The notes under the pieces were generated by a model. The model saw only the letters and a program-made list of their open reading frames with translations, had not been told where the DNA came from and did no database searches. From assembly GCF_030936135.1 (NCBI RefSeq), contig NC_082594.1, forward strand, positions 22,859,553 to 22,923,552: DNA of 64,000 bases, read 5' to 3'. The DNA comes from Gavia stellata (taxonomy: Eukaryota; Chordata; Aves; Gaviiformes; Gaviidae). This document shows positions 49,801 through 61,800 of the stretch, piece by piece. Each line of letters begins with the position of its first letter. Position 1 is the first letter of the stretch. The position numbers and the translations under genes are program-made.

Positions 49801-52194
49801 ATGCCAAATGTGGTAATGAGAGCAAACTTTGAAAGGATTTATTTTTATGTTGTTTCCATTCTGGCCTCTGATAATTAAGGCTGCTGTGACCTGCCTTTTG
49901 GAGGAGGAAAATAAATTTATGCAGTGCTATTCAGGTTTCTAAAATAACTCAGGGAGGTTTTGTTTGGTTTTTACTGAAGGACACTGAACTCCTGTTTCCC
50001 AGGAGGTTTTATTGCCCTGTGTTGAAAACCACAGACGAAGGTTTACAGAGATAATCTGGCCATTGGTTTATGCATGATTTAACTGCTTCTAAAGCACCCT
50101 TTTAAAAATTATTATTCTTTTTTTTCTCGAGAAAAACAAGGTTAATGTAAGAGTTGGAAAAGTTTTACTCTGTTCTATGTAGGTACTTACTCCATGCTCA
50201 CGCAGTAGCGTTGACCACCAGCGAGGAGTGTGTTCAGCCATGTATCTGTCTTGTGGGGCATGTCTCTTCTCTCATCTCCTCTGGAGGTGAGTGTGGTGGG
50301 AAGCCCTGTTTCAGATAAACACTGACACATGCAAGTACACACACAAATGTTTATGCTAGAGGCAAGATCTAAGAAACAGTTCCTACACTCCGTGAAGAAG
50401 GTGACGGTATTTCCCAGAGCTCCCTCCACAGCTATGAGTGTCCCCGCTCTCTTTGTCCCTAAGGAAAGGAGCTCCTTCTCCTGCAGGGACAAGACGGGGT
50501 TGCTTCACACACACGTTGCTACCAGCCCTGTCAGAGGAGACCCTGCTTCTCTGCAACACAAGTGCGAAACCTCCCCCAGATTATGGCGTTGAAAACCTGG
50601 ACTAAATCCATGTGAGTTTACTCAGAAAAGGCAATCTGACTCTGTGAGCTGGGGCAGAGAGCACCCCTATTTGTCTTCTGCCTTCAGGCCAATGCATGGG
50701 AAATCTTTCAGACCTAACACAATCTTTTGCCACTGGCATTGTCACTGGATGCTAGGACTGAAAGAAATGGGCTGTGTCGTTTCAGTGAGGTCAGCGTGGA
50801 AAAGATGCTAATGTGGCATATCAAGCAAGCTATGACAGACAGCTACAGAGATGCCTTTCCTCCAAGGGCCCAGCACCAGCCATGCTGGTTGTGGGTCCTC
50901 AGGATTTAAGTTTTGATCCTTGTTATCCCACTGTTTTATTGCACTAAAGGTCACAGCCTCTCAGGCAGCTCTTCCGTTATCAAATATAACCTGTAGCAGA
51001 GCCTCATACACTGAGTTCTTAAATAGATGTGCCTAAATGTCACCCTTCTAGGGGGAGACTGCATATTCCAAAACTGCATGCTCTGTTGGTACAGAGCTAC
51101 CACAGGGACAGCAAACTAAGCAGAATAAAAGAAATAAAGTATAATTTCTTTATATTATTTTAAAATTTTGAAATCATCTTGAGGTGACTATATAATGCAA
51201 ACAGCTTTTTAACCATTTGAACTTCCAAGAATACTGGCTTCTTAAAGGAAAGCAAAAGTCTCACTGCATATTTTGTGTCTTTGAGACAAAAATAATATTT
51301 TAAATCTTTATTCTCTCTTGCTGTGGATTGCAGATACAGTGAGGAAGACGCTAGGGTGGTTATTTTCTTCTACGATTGTTAGCACTTAAATCGTGGCCGA
51401 CAAGAGCTGTGTGTAAAAGTACTTTCAGGAATCTGTAAGACAGCAGCTATGTTAGAGACAGCTGTATCTGTTTTCTTCTCTACTTCAGCCTGGCAAGTAT
51501 AGCTGTATTTATAGACTTTCACAAGAGGCCTGATTTGCTGCATTGCCAAGCATCTTCAGCTTCCACCTTTGAAAATGAGTGTGGATTAGAGGGCTGAACA
51601 CTGAAAGCAAGAAATATTGACTTCCATGGCTACCTCAGCACCACAGGATCAATCGGCAAGACACCCAAATGCAATTCACAGACCAGGAACTGCTGATCAC
51701 ACCTGTTTCTTTTTCAGTGCTACGCATAAGTCTGTAGGATGCTACTGGTCTATGGAGTCTGTTTCCTGTAAAAGCTGACCCAGCTGAGGACATTAACTTA
51801 TTCTTCTGGGGTCAGTGCAAAAGTTACTGTTCAAATGATGACTGGGTCACTTGAAAGAAGATGGTGTAGATACGGGGGTATTACATGCATTGAGCGAGTA
51901 ACCTACGATGAAAGCTTGGGTAAAGGTTAACTTTTGCATATGTGGAAACCAATGAAAAAGGCCTGGCAAACTGGTCACTCACAGAGGCAAGCTTAAAACC
52001 AAATCCAAGTTAGTTGCTAGAGTACCTGCTAAACACTCAAGAAACTTAGGCTTTCAGTCCTGATTGTCCAGAGCCCCCTATGACCTTCAGGCATTCACCT
52101 CATACTAGATTCATATCACCTAACTTTAGGTATTTAGGCTCCCTCTGTAATCAATGGAGAGAGGAAGGCACTTCAGAGATAATTCATCCAACTC
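46886..52194. other. Gene-free region
   Basis: No supported gene. An AT-rich stretch at 49740-49960 has TAATTAAGG, CTTTGAA and ATATGC sites and looks like possible enhancer DNA. A T-run lies at about 48535-48550. Confidence 0.5.
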
Positions 52195-52375
52195 ACCTCC
52201 AGAAATGCATCTTGGTGGCCTCTGCTGAACTCACCCTGGCTGCTTGATGTCTTTCCTGTGCTGGGGAATCCAAAACTGGATGCAGTATGTAGATGTGGTC
52301 TGGCGAGTGCTGATTAGAGGGGGGGGTAATGCCTTCCCTCGATCCACTGCAACACTCCTGTTATTTCAGCCCGTA
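52195..52375 (-). mobile_element. Short old CR1 fragment
   Basis: A minus-strand CR1 piece: the block around GGGGAATCCAAAACTGGATGCAG (52261-52285) and GATGTGGTCTGGCGAGTGCTG (52292-52312) matches the ORF2 region at 225-345 of the old element at the window start. Both ends fade out. Confidence 0.75.
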
Positions 52376-54165
52376 TGAGCAAAGCCTGAGAAATGATCCG
52401 TGTGCCTCATCCTTTTGCCCGGCTTGTATGAAATGATGGGGCTACAGGGTATTTGCCTGGCCCCATTTCTACCCCATGGCAAGAGCAATGCTACAGCTCC
52501 ACTCTACATGGCCCTCCAGGCTTCCCCACAAAAGTGCAGATGAGTTGTGATGTTTAAGTTCAAGCAGGACTTAATTTTATACCCAATCTCAAAGACGGGA
52601 AATATCTGGACAGCATTTTACTAGGATATAAGCAATACCTGCTCAGCAGAAAGACTCTGGTCTACCTTGTCATCAGGTTCCCAACATTTTCCCTCGAGAA
52701 GCCCATTGTGATAATGCGGAACTTAGAATAACTGATTTCTTAAAAGGAACACTGGAATTTGGTTTGCTTTTGCAATGACTAAGTAACAAAAATAGTCACG
52801 GCCAAACCCTAATCCAAAAGAAAGGAGACATGGGATTAAGACATAGAGATCACTAGATTTTCCACATCACTTGATTTTAAACAGTTGTTAGGAACCAGAG
52901 GAAAAAAAAAAGAAGTGCTTGTCTTTTTATAAAAATGAAATTTTTGAGGGAATGCCAACTGCCCTACAGCATCCTGAGCTGAATCCTAAAATAGGCTATC
53001 GAAGTGCGGCGCAGAAACATGAAAAATATTTTAAGAGCAGTTGGAAGAGATCGGAACTGAAGTCCTCTACTAGAAACAGAGAGAAGAGGTCCCGGGAGCC
53101 GTGTTTAACTAACCCTGACAACTTCAAATCAGGCCGATTTCCCTGGGTCCGTCCTGCCCCTGTTTCCCCTGGCTGCTGGCACCATCTTGTGGCATCCGAA
53201 ATAATGCTCTTTATTGAGAAGCAGCCAGCGCCCAGCCGAGTCCTTCCTCCGCAGGAATGGAAAATGCTTCAAGGGAACGCATAAATCAAAACCAGAGCAA
53301 ACCCTATTCCGGCGCTCAGAGCCTGATTATTAGGAACTATCAATCAAAGCATGCCCTAATCTCTTTCTTATCCAAAACAGCCACGTTGCACTTATATCCA
53401 AATTCCTGGCAATATCATAGCTGGGCAGGTTTCCAGGATTTTCACATAACTGGTATTTTACGGAATACCACTGACATTTATACAGCTGTAAATTCCAAAG
53501 GACTTTAAAAGCAATAATTATAAGGCACCACTAAATTGTCTCTGGGCTGGAAGATGTCAGCTAGGGGTGGGTGAGCAGAACATCTCATGGGAGAAGTGAG
53601 AATTTTGCCAAAGGACACACAAGCTAAACCCTGTTGTAAAAAAAGAAAAAAAAAAAAGAAAAAAGTACAGGACCTCAAAATGCAGGAGCCCTTATAGGAG
53701 CTTTCCTTACACGATCTTATCCATAAGAGCACCACAAAATAAACTGCATTAAATTTCAGCCAGTCTAGCATTTGAGATGAGACATTAAAGCCACTCAATG
53801 CTTTTCTTCCACATGGTTGACAATCTGAACAAATAATTTTCTGCATGATTTCCATTCTCATATCTCCAGAAGGAGTTTATTTTATAATTCACAAGATGAA
53901 GCGTAACATTATTCATTTGTATCACATGTAAAATATACTGTGCTTGCTTATAGTGTTCCAATTTTTAGCACTGATTGTTAACTGTGGGGGAGCAGTGATT
54001 AACAGATGAGCTAACACTCTGCTTTGGAGCATAGGGAAGCTTTCTTGGAGAGCAGATAGAAGTAATCTGGAGAGATTTAGATTAGAAAGAAATATAAAAG
54101 AAGTAATAAAGGCAGTTTAACTGGGCTTAGCAGCAGCCGTTGAGATCTATAAATCTGCAGAAGAT
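52376..54165. other. Gene-free region with possible conserved noncoding DNA
   Basis: No gene recognised. The stretch 53180-53420 combines GC-rich and AT-rich short sites and is a candidate conserved element. A-rich runs lie at 53638-53663. Confidence 0.45.
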
Positions 54166-54169
54166 ATAA

Positions 54170-54700
54170 TCAAGGAGGATACTCGGAAGGAGTATGGGAG
54201 ACTGGAGAAACTATAGGCCCATTAGGTTGCACTCACCAGCAAAACCTCAGAATAAATTATGAAGGGGTGAATAATGAAAGCCAAGGAATTGGATGTAAAA
54301 CAAGAATAAAAAAAAAAAACTGGTCACACCATCTTTTGGTAGGGGAAAAGCAGTATATAATCTCTGTGGGTATCTGAAAAATGTCTTGCTCAGTGCCCTA
54401 GGAGAAATTATTAAGCAGCTTGTAGAAAATGGGATCCAGCATGGCACATATGTGAGGCCAGGCTTTGGGGCAGCAGTACATAACATGCAGGATTCTTCAA
54501 GGACTGGTCTTGGACAGAATTTCCTTGGTGGCCAAAGCAGATAACAGGACCTGGGATGGTATCTGGAGATGCTCCATCAGTACATAGGAAGATCTGGGCA
54601 TTGCAGGGGAAGAACTGGTGGCCTTGGAGACTGGACCAGCAGCAGTGAGATGGGACTCAACTGTATCGAATGAAAAGTCACATTCCTGGGAAGAGACACA
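54170..54700 (+). mobile_element. Very decayed LINE-like reverse transcriptase fragment
   Basis: One plus frame near 54210-54260 reads NYRPIRLHSP, like RT block 1 (NYRPISL) of CR1/L3-type LINEs, after a TGGAGAAAC lead typical of that position. Later bits (GGATCCAGCATGGC near 54432 and AAGTCACATTCCTGGG near 54675) fall in plausible order for the downstream RT parts. No continuous frame remains. The call is tentative. Confidence 0.4.
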
Positions 54701-55772
54701 AAGAAATACAGAGCAATTGATGACTGCTCATCTTTTGGGAACGACCAACAGTGAAAAAGAGATGGTATCACAGAGTCTGCCTATACCCGTGTTGAGGCTG
54801 ATCTTGAAGCTGTCTTCCCCCAGCCTGAATCAGCTCTCCCATCCTCAGCTCACTTTTCAGCCCATATGACGGCTTGGCATATTATTCTTGCCGGTCCTCC
54901 AGTAGGACTCCTCCCGTCCCAGTCTTGTGTTTTAGGAGCTGACTATAGGTGTGGAGAGATAACATGGGAAAAGAGGATGAGCTGGATTAACATTTATGGC
55001 ATTGCAGATATTGCAGTGGCTGCGAGTGCTATTTGCTGTGTGAATGCCAAAGCACTGCTCGTACAGTCTCTACAGCAGCCTCACCTTGCCTAAACACTCA
55101 CAAATTATATGCCAGGTGCCAAAATAATAAAAGGCTTAAAAATCACAACATTTGAAAGAACAAGTGTTGTTTACTTTCTATTAAGCTTTGAATTTCAGCC
55201 TTTAAATACTGTATTAACAACTTTTTTTCTTTGCAGCTGCATGGGTAAGAATTTGTAAGTAAGCAAAGCAAGCTTCACTCTCATGCAAGAACCAAGACAT
55301 GAAGCAACACTGCTCCAGTCACAGCCTTCTGGCCAGTCTATGTGTACGGCCAGGCACTTGGCAAATTGTATCCAGCCAGGGCAATTTGTTGAGGATGGGT
55401 CCAAGTGTTATTACCTGAAGCTTTGGCTATAATATTGCATGACACCAGAAGCCACCAGCTTGGAACTACTTTTTAAAAAAGGATCCAGGTATTTCCTGTT
55501 TGCAAATATTTGTTGGATTAATTATTATTCTGGTTTTTGGAGGCAGTTAGGCATTTGCTTTTTGTTGATATTACCTTCTGCTCTTCAAAAGGTGTAAAAA
55601 AAATTGGAGAAATCACCTTTAGTTTGCCATTTTCAAATAAATCCTAAGATCAGTGGCAGCATTTTCCTGTAAAGAAAACTTCACTTGTTTTGCTTCACGT
55701 GTTTAGTTTTGCTCTGGACTGGTTGTGAATTTTTCAGTTAAAGAAACAGATCCAAAATCTAATTTTAATTAT
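54701..55772. other. Gene-free region
   Basis: No gene, RNA or repeat recognised. Confidence 0.5.
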
Positions 55773-55832
55773 AGGGGAATAAATCTCAGGGGAATAAATC
55801 TCAGGGGAATAAATCGCAGGGGAATAACCTCC
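55773..55832. repeat. 15-bp tandem repeat, four units
   Basis: Unit AGGGGAATAAATCTC: two identical copies, one with a single change (CGC ending) and a fourth that diverges at its end. Confidence 0.93.
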
Positions 55833-58800
55833 ATTCATGTTTAAAGATTTCCCGCAGCTTTGCGCTGCTCCACTTGAAAACCAAGTCTTGGCCTTTTGTC
55901 AAAACCTAGAGAAGGGCCCTGGCGTGGGGCACGCAGCCTTCATGCAGTTATAAAAATAACTCATTGGCTGTTATCCTGGGACAGGTAACTGAGCAGCTGT
56001 AACAGCACGCAATCTCCAGCCCCGCTTTCCTGGCACGGTTTCGTGTAGGGTCCTAAAGGATGGGCTGAACCCGCAGAGAGGGTCGGTAGGTGTCACCCAC
56101 GCCCCAGCACCCAGCACCCAGCTGCAAACCGCAGCCCGCAGGCACCCAAAAAGCCGCCTTCCCGCTGCAGGCAGGAGCCAAGGCCAGGCAGGGAGGCTGG
56201 AGAGGAAGGTTTACTTCAAAACCAGCCCAGGGAGGGTGCGGGGATGTTCAGAGGGTGGCCATGCACGGTGGCCCCGGCAGCCCCTCTGCATCCTCTGACC
56301 CCATGCCCAGGCAAGCCATGGGCATCCTGAGTGGGAAAAACTCCTGTGGGCCGCGTTGGACATGGGGAGAGCGCCCAAACTTCTGCCTCTGCTGCTGGCA
56401 CCTGTGCAAGGGGTGAGCCCAAAAGGGAGGAGGTGTGGTGTCAGCTCTGCCAGGCACAGGGAGAGCAGTCCCGAGCAGGGTGCCAGCACCCAGGGGAGCT
56501 GCTCTCCGCCATCACCCTGTCTTCTGTCCCTGCCACCCATGGGGGCACTGGGGACAGGGCTGGGGATGTCCCCAGCAGAGTGTCACCCGCTGCAGCCCTG
56601 TGTGCTGAAGGACGCGTGCCGCTCAGCGTGACAGCTCGAGACTGCTAGCCCGTGTCGCTCCTCTTCACGCACGTGACTCATGGAAATGAAACTTCCACCT
56701 TGTTTTTTCCCCTCTAAAAATCAATTGAAAGCAGCTCAGTGCTATCCAGCTTAATTATTAATAAGTGCTGAGCTGGCTAATGGTGTTTGTTCAGTGTTTG
56801 CATAAAGCATTTAAACCTAAAACCCCACAATCCCCCCGAAGCCTGTCCCCAAAAGTCTCATTAGTCCCAGACATAAACACGCTGCTCAGTCCCTGCATTT
56901 TTACTGCAAGAGGTTTAGAAATAGCCAAGCTTACGCTTTGCTCTGCTTATCACGAGCTCATCTGGGCTTGGCCCAGGGTTTTGCTGCTGCTGTGGTCTGG
57001 CAGAAGGCAACTGCTTTGGCTGAGGACCTCCTGGCTCGCACTGGCACCTGGTGCTAGAGATGAACTTTGCCGTCTAACCAATCCTCACATTTTACCAACT
57101 AATGGTGATTCCTGAGCAAAACATTGGGAACTTCCAGCCTAAAGAAAAGGAAACAACATCAGTTTGATATAGCGGTGGCTTTGGCTGTCGCTTTGGGTTT
57201 CCTACTGTGAGCTCTTGAGTGCTGACCAGGAGCCTGGGGAGCAGGAGCTCCTCGCAGCCTCTGGGGAGCTCTCTGCTCTGGTGTGCAAAATCGCAAGCTT
57301 TTTGAGCCACCTCTGTGGTTTACAGGAATTTAGGCACTGAAATATAGCATGGAAAAATCTGAATTTAAAAAAACAATTCAGCCAAGCAGTGTGAGATGTG
57401 ATCATCCCTGATTGTATCAAATGGATCAGAGAACATCACTGATGTTTCTAGGGTTTTTTGAGCATCAACAAAATGGAAAGAAGATTTTCTACCACGTTGA
57501 CTCTAGCTAAATAATCCTTCCAGGATCCCTCATGACACATGTTGAGGGTAGCAGCCACAGTTACATGTTGGCTGCAACAGGTTGCCAAATACAATTTTTT
57601 CTAGACAGAATAACAAGGTTTTGAAAAAATAAAGTATTGCTTTTCTGACCCCTGTGGCAGACTTAGACTTCATTTCCCAAATCAGAAGCTTTGGAAGAGG
57701 ACAAGTTCACTTTGTTTTCCTGAGAGGAACAAGAAACTGCTAACAGAAATCAAACGAACCCAGCGGAGCAGATTCAGTCCTGCATCCCCTCGCACAGGCG
57801 CAGGAGCTCCTGACTGGTGGTGCTTCCTGTGGGAGCCACTGGATAATGATTTCAGAGCTGCTTACCCTTCTCCTCTGGTGCTGCCTGGCTCAGTTCGATG
57901 CCAAGCGGTGCCACAGGACCTTCCCGGGGGGTTTCCAGGAGGAGGAAGAGAATGGTCTGTTGTTTCCATCCTGCTTTACGTTTGAATGAAGTGGGTAGAA
58001 ACCATCTTCCCTGAGTACAGGTGGGAAAAAGAGGAGGGAGCCATTTCTATATACAGAAATCCAGCAAATACCCGGCTTCAAAGAGATGCTGACTTGCAGC
58101 CTCTCCTGGGCCATATCCTTCTTGCTTGCTGAGCAGTTCCCTCCAGCCAGTGCTCCCGTGACGGCTGACCCAGCTGTGGGTTATCCCTTGGTCCTCACAT
58201 CTGCTCTGCCTGATGCCTTCCTATTGCCGCCTGGTCTGATCACATAAAAGTGCTTGGCCTGGCTTTCAACCAGCTCTCCGACTGTAAATCTGAAACCTGC
58301 TGCAATGAATAAAACCTATTTTTTTTAACAGTAACACAAATATTACTACCATTCACATGTGCTGCACAGATTATCTCAAGCTATGGGAGAGGAAGACCCA
58401 GGCACCGCCACACGCCTGTGCTGTGTGCCTGCGGGGATGACATTGTGCTGTGACTGACACTGAGATAAAACCTTTTGTTAGACTAATTAGTGTGGCAGCA
58501 GGTATGATGTGGGGCAAAAGATTGTGCTGGGGCTCACAAGCCACCCCACGAAGGCCTCTGGTGAGCAGGGCCTGAGATCGCTTCCATGAGGTGTGGGTCC
58601 GTCCCCAAATTTTGCAGCTCTTCCTGCTCTCCTGAAGGCATCTCCAGCTTCTCCCTCTGGGATGCTGAGGGTGGTGACAACAGTCCTGGAGTTGGGAAGG
58701 TAGAAACGCGGGATGAAATTTTGACAGGCCAGTGGGATGGGGATGCTCAGCATGGGGATGCTCAGCATCAGCCTCCTGAAAGGTGCTGATTCCCTGCAAG

Positions 58801-61800
58801 TGCTCAGCACCCCCCGCCTCTGCAGCGCAGCCCTGGGGGCGGCTTAAATCAGCACCCAAAGTCCGAAGCACTTTTTGCAAATAAAAGCACAGAGCTGGTG
58901 CTTGGAGCAGGCCTGTGGAGGCCAAATCCTGCCACGTACTAAGCACCTTTCCACCCCAGGTACTGAGGATGTTCGGTCAAGGCACGATGCTTCCCACAAA
59001 AGGGTTTTCTTAGCAGGAATGATTTGCTTCAGGCAGCAGTCTCACAGACATGGGCATTTTCCCCATTTCCCTGCACTTGATACGAGTCATGTTAACATCC
59101 CAGTAAACGTGTTTTCTTTTCAGCTACACTGCTTGTAACAGTATTTGCCTGAATTAGAGTGAGTTTGCTCTGCAAACTGCATTTACCTTTCCCAGATACA
59201 GAGCAGCTGTTCGCTGTACGTTCTCGCAAGGTCCTTGTTTGCACAGACTTTTGTCAGCAAATACACCCCCCTGAACAAGCCACTCACTTCGACTTTCCAG
59301 CACTGATAGGGGAGTTGTGAGCCCTGCAAGACACCTTCATCCTTGTCTTTTTGTTTCATTAATAGGGACCTGCCTTCAAGACGGCGCCAACAAGGCTTTG
59401 CTCATGCCATCAATCATGACGCTAGGGTTGACCGAGTCTTGCAGAAGTGTGAAAGAAAGAAGCAGATGTTATTAATTCTTCCTTCGGTGAAAGCTCTTCG
59501 ATCACACAGTGCTGACACTTGCTACGTATCCCCACCAGCACAAACATGAAGGTCACCAGCTCCCAAGTCAGTACTCAACAGTACTCAACGTCTCCCCCAT
59601 GCCTCCCCACATGGATAACAGCATATACTGCGACTCAGGTGGAATCATGCTCTGTGGGAAATGCCAAAGCAGTGGTGCCTGCTGTGATGGTGGAGGCAGA
59701 GGGACCTGTGCAGGGACATGCCCTGATCCCTAGCGAGCAGGGCTGAGGGCAGACCGAGGGCCAGCAGTGAGCCCTGCGATGACAGAGGTTTCCAGGCTTG
59801 AACATCAGTCTGCAGGAGTCAGGACATTCTGCAAAACACACTCAATTCAATGATGCATGGGCACATGTCCATCAGATGTGACTGTGAGGTGCTGCCAGTT
59901 TGTCTTGCAGGCAGTGAGGCAGCCCTGCCTCCTGGGCTCTGCTGAGCCAGGGCTGTCTGTGACACGCTGGGGAGTTGGTGGCTTCCCGGGCTTGCGGACG
60001 TCCATTGCAGAGCTGTGAGATGGAGCCCAGGCTCCGGGGGAGTCAGAGCTCTAGCGTCCAGAAGAAACCACCTTGAGCATGGATTCTTCATGTGGAGGTG
60101 TCGGTGCCACCGTGGGAGGTATGGGAATGCTGACATGAATGGTGTGCACTGGGGTCCTCATTGTCACCACGCTGCTTGCTGTGCACACAGGAGCCTGGGC
60201 TCCTGGCTCCAAAACTGGCTTTCCCATCTCATTTGTGTCTGCCAAGACTTCAGCCTGAGGTTCAACCTTTGAGGAGTGTATTGATCACTTGGATCCGATG
60301 GCAAGAGAAGGGATGAGTCACCAACAGGTGTCACTGGCTCCAGACAAGCATTGTCATCTTCATACAGCTCCCAAAGAGAAACCAATTTCATGGATATATG
60401 TGCATGGGGAGAAAGATACAGAAAAGTGAAGAGGGCAAAGACAACCACCAGGGGCTTTTCACCTCCATCTTTCACCATCTGACATATGTCCCTGAGATAC
60501 ACGCTGGGGGCCCTAGAGAAGGCCTTCTCCTCTCTTCAACCCCACGTTCAAGAACTGCTCTTCTGGACACCTGTGGGAAGAACCACTCTGAATTTGCTGA
60601 CAAGTAAAATGTCCAACCACTGGTTTCCTCCATTTCTCAATCTGCCTCTCAATTCTTCCACAGAATACTTCAGTTTTGAGGTGGACAAAGTGAGAATACC
60701 AAGCAGGGTTTCATGTCATCTACTGTGGGCATCCCGTTAAGCTGAAGTTCAGAGCATCTGTTGGAACGTCTTTCTTACAGACCCTGGGGAATAGGTGGCT
60801 CTGAGAGGGGTTAATCAGAGCATTGATCACCATCCATGGCAAGAAATTAAGGTTTCTTCAGACTGCTTACTGAAGATGCCATTACATCTTTGTCCCCACA
60901 CTGATTGCAGAGAGTCTTGCAGCTCTGCAGAGTAGGTGTTCTGGCTCACCCACCACTCTCGTGCATGCACACACAAGAGTAACCGGCAAATGCAGCTGTA
61001 AAGGACCTGCCCAAAGTGTCAGAGAGTATCTGGAGTAGAGCCAGCGACCACACTTTCATCTCTTAAGTCCCCGCTCCATGGCTTAACCTGAAGACCGTCA
61101 TTCCTCACAAATAGTTGTGTCTGATGACTGAGCGATGTGAATGAAAGCACCTGAGAGAGGAGGTGAGACGCTGGCTGACACGAGACTAGCACCGTCCCGT
61201 TGCACAGTTTCACTAAAGCACTGCACTGGGGGCTGGGAGATCCAGGTGCCTGCGGTGTGTGTGCTGGGACTGACCTGAGCAGCACAAGACATGATTTAAC
61301 TGAAGGCCCCATCACAGCCTGCTGCTCGTGAAGGACCCTGGTTTGACAGTACTGAGGAGAGACACCCTCCTCACGCACTGAGATCAGGCGAAGCTACTGA
61401 CTGTGGCCAGCCTACCACAACTGGCCGCAGCTGGCGATCTGGCTCTCGTCTTCCTAGTCCTGAGGAGGTCCACACTTACTGCTTCCTCTGCTCTCAGGGG
61501 CAGCTACATCTACAAACATACACACCTGTGCTCTTCTGACCCCAACCAGAGCTGCCAGATGCTCAGGCCAGCTCACAATGTTTCTTTGAAATGTATTTAA
61601 AAATGTACGTCTTCGTTAAAGTCTAGCTGTTGCCTAAAATAAGAATGCAGTTTATTACAGCGTCCATGGTTTCATGCCTCTTGCAACTAAATCAGCTGGC
61701 CCCAGGTTCCTCAGAGAGCAAAAGCAGATGACCTGGCAGATGAGATCTTCAAGGGCAGGTCCAGCTTTCAGGCAGGTGTGGGAGGTCCGCCATCCCGTAC

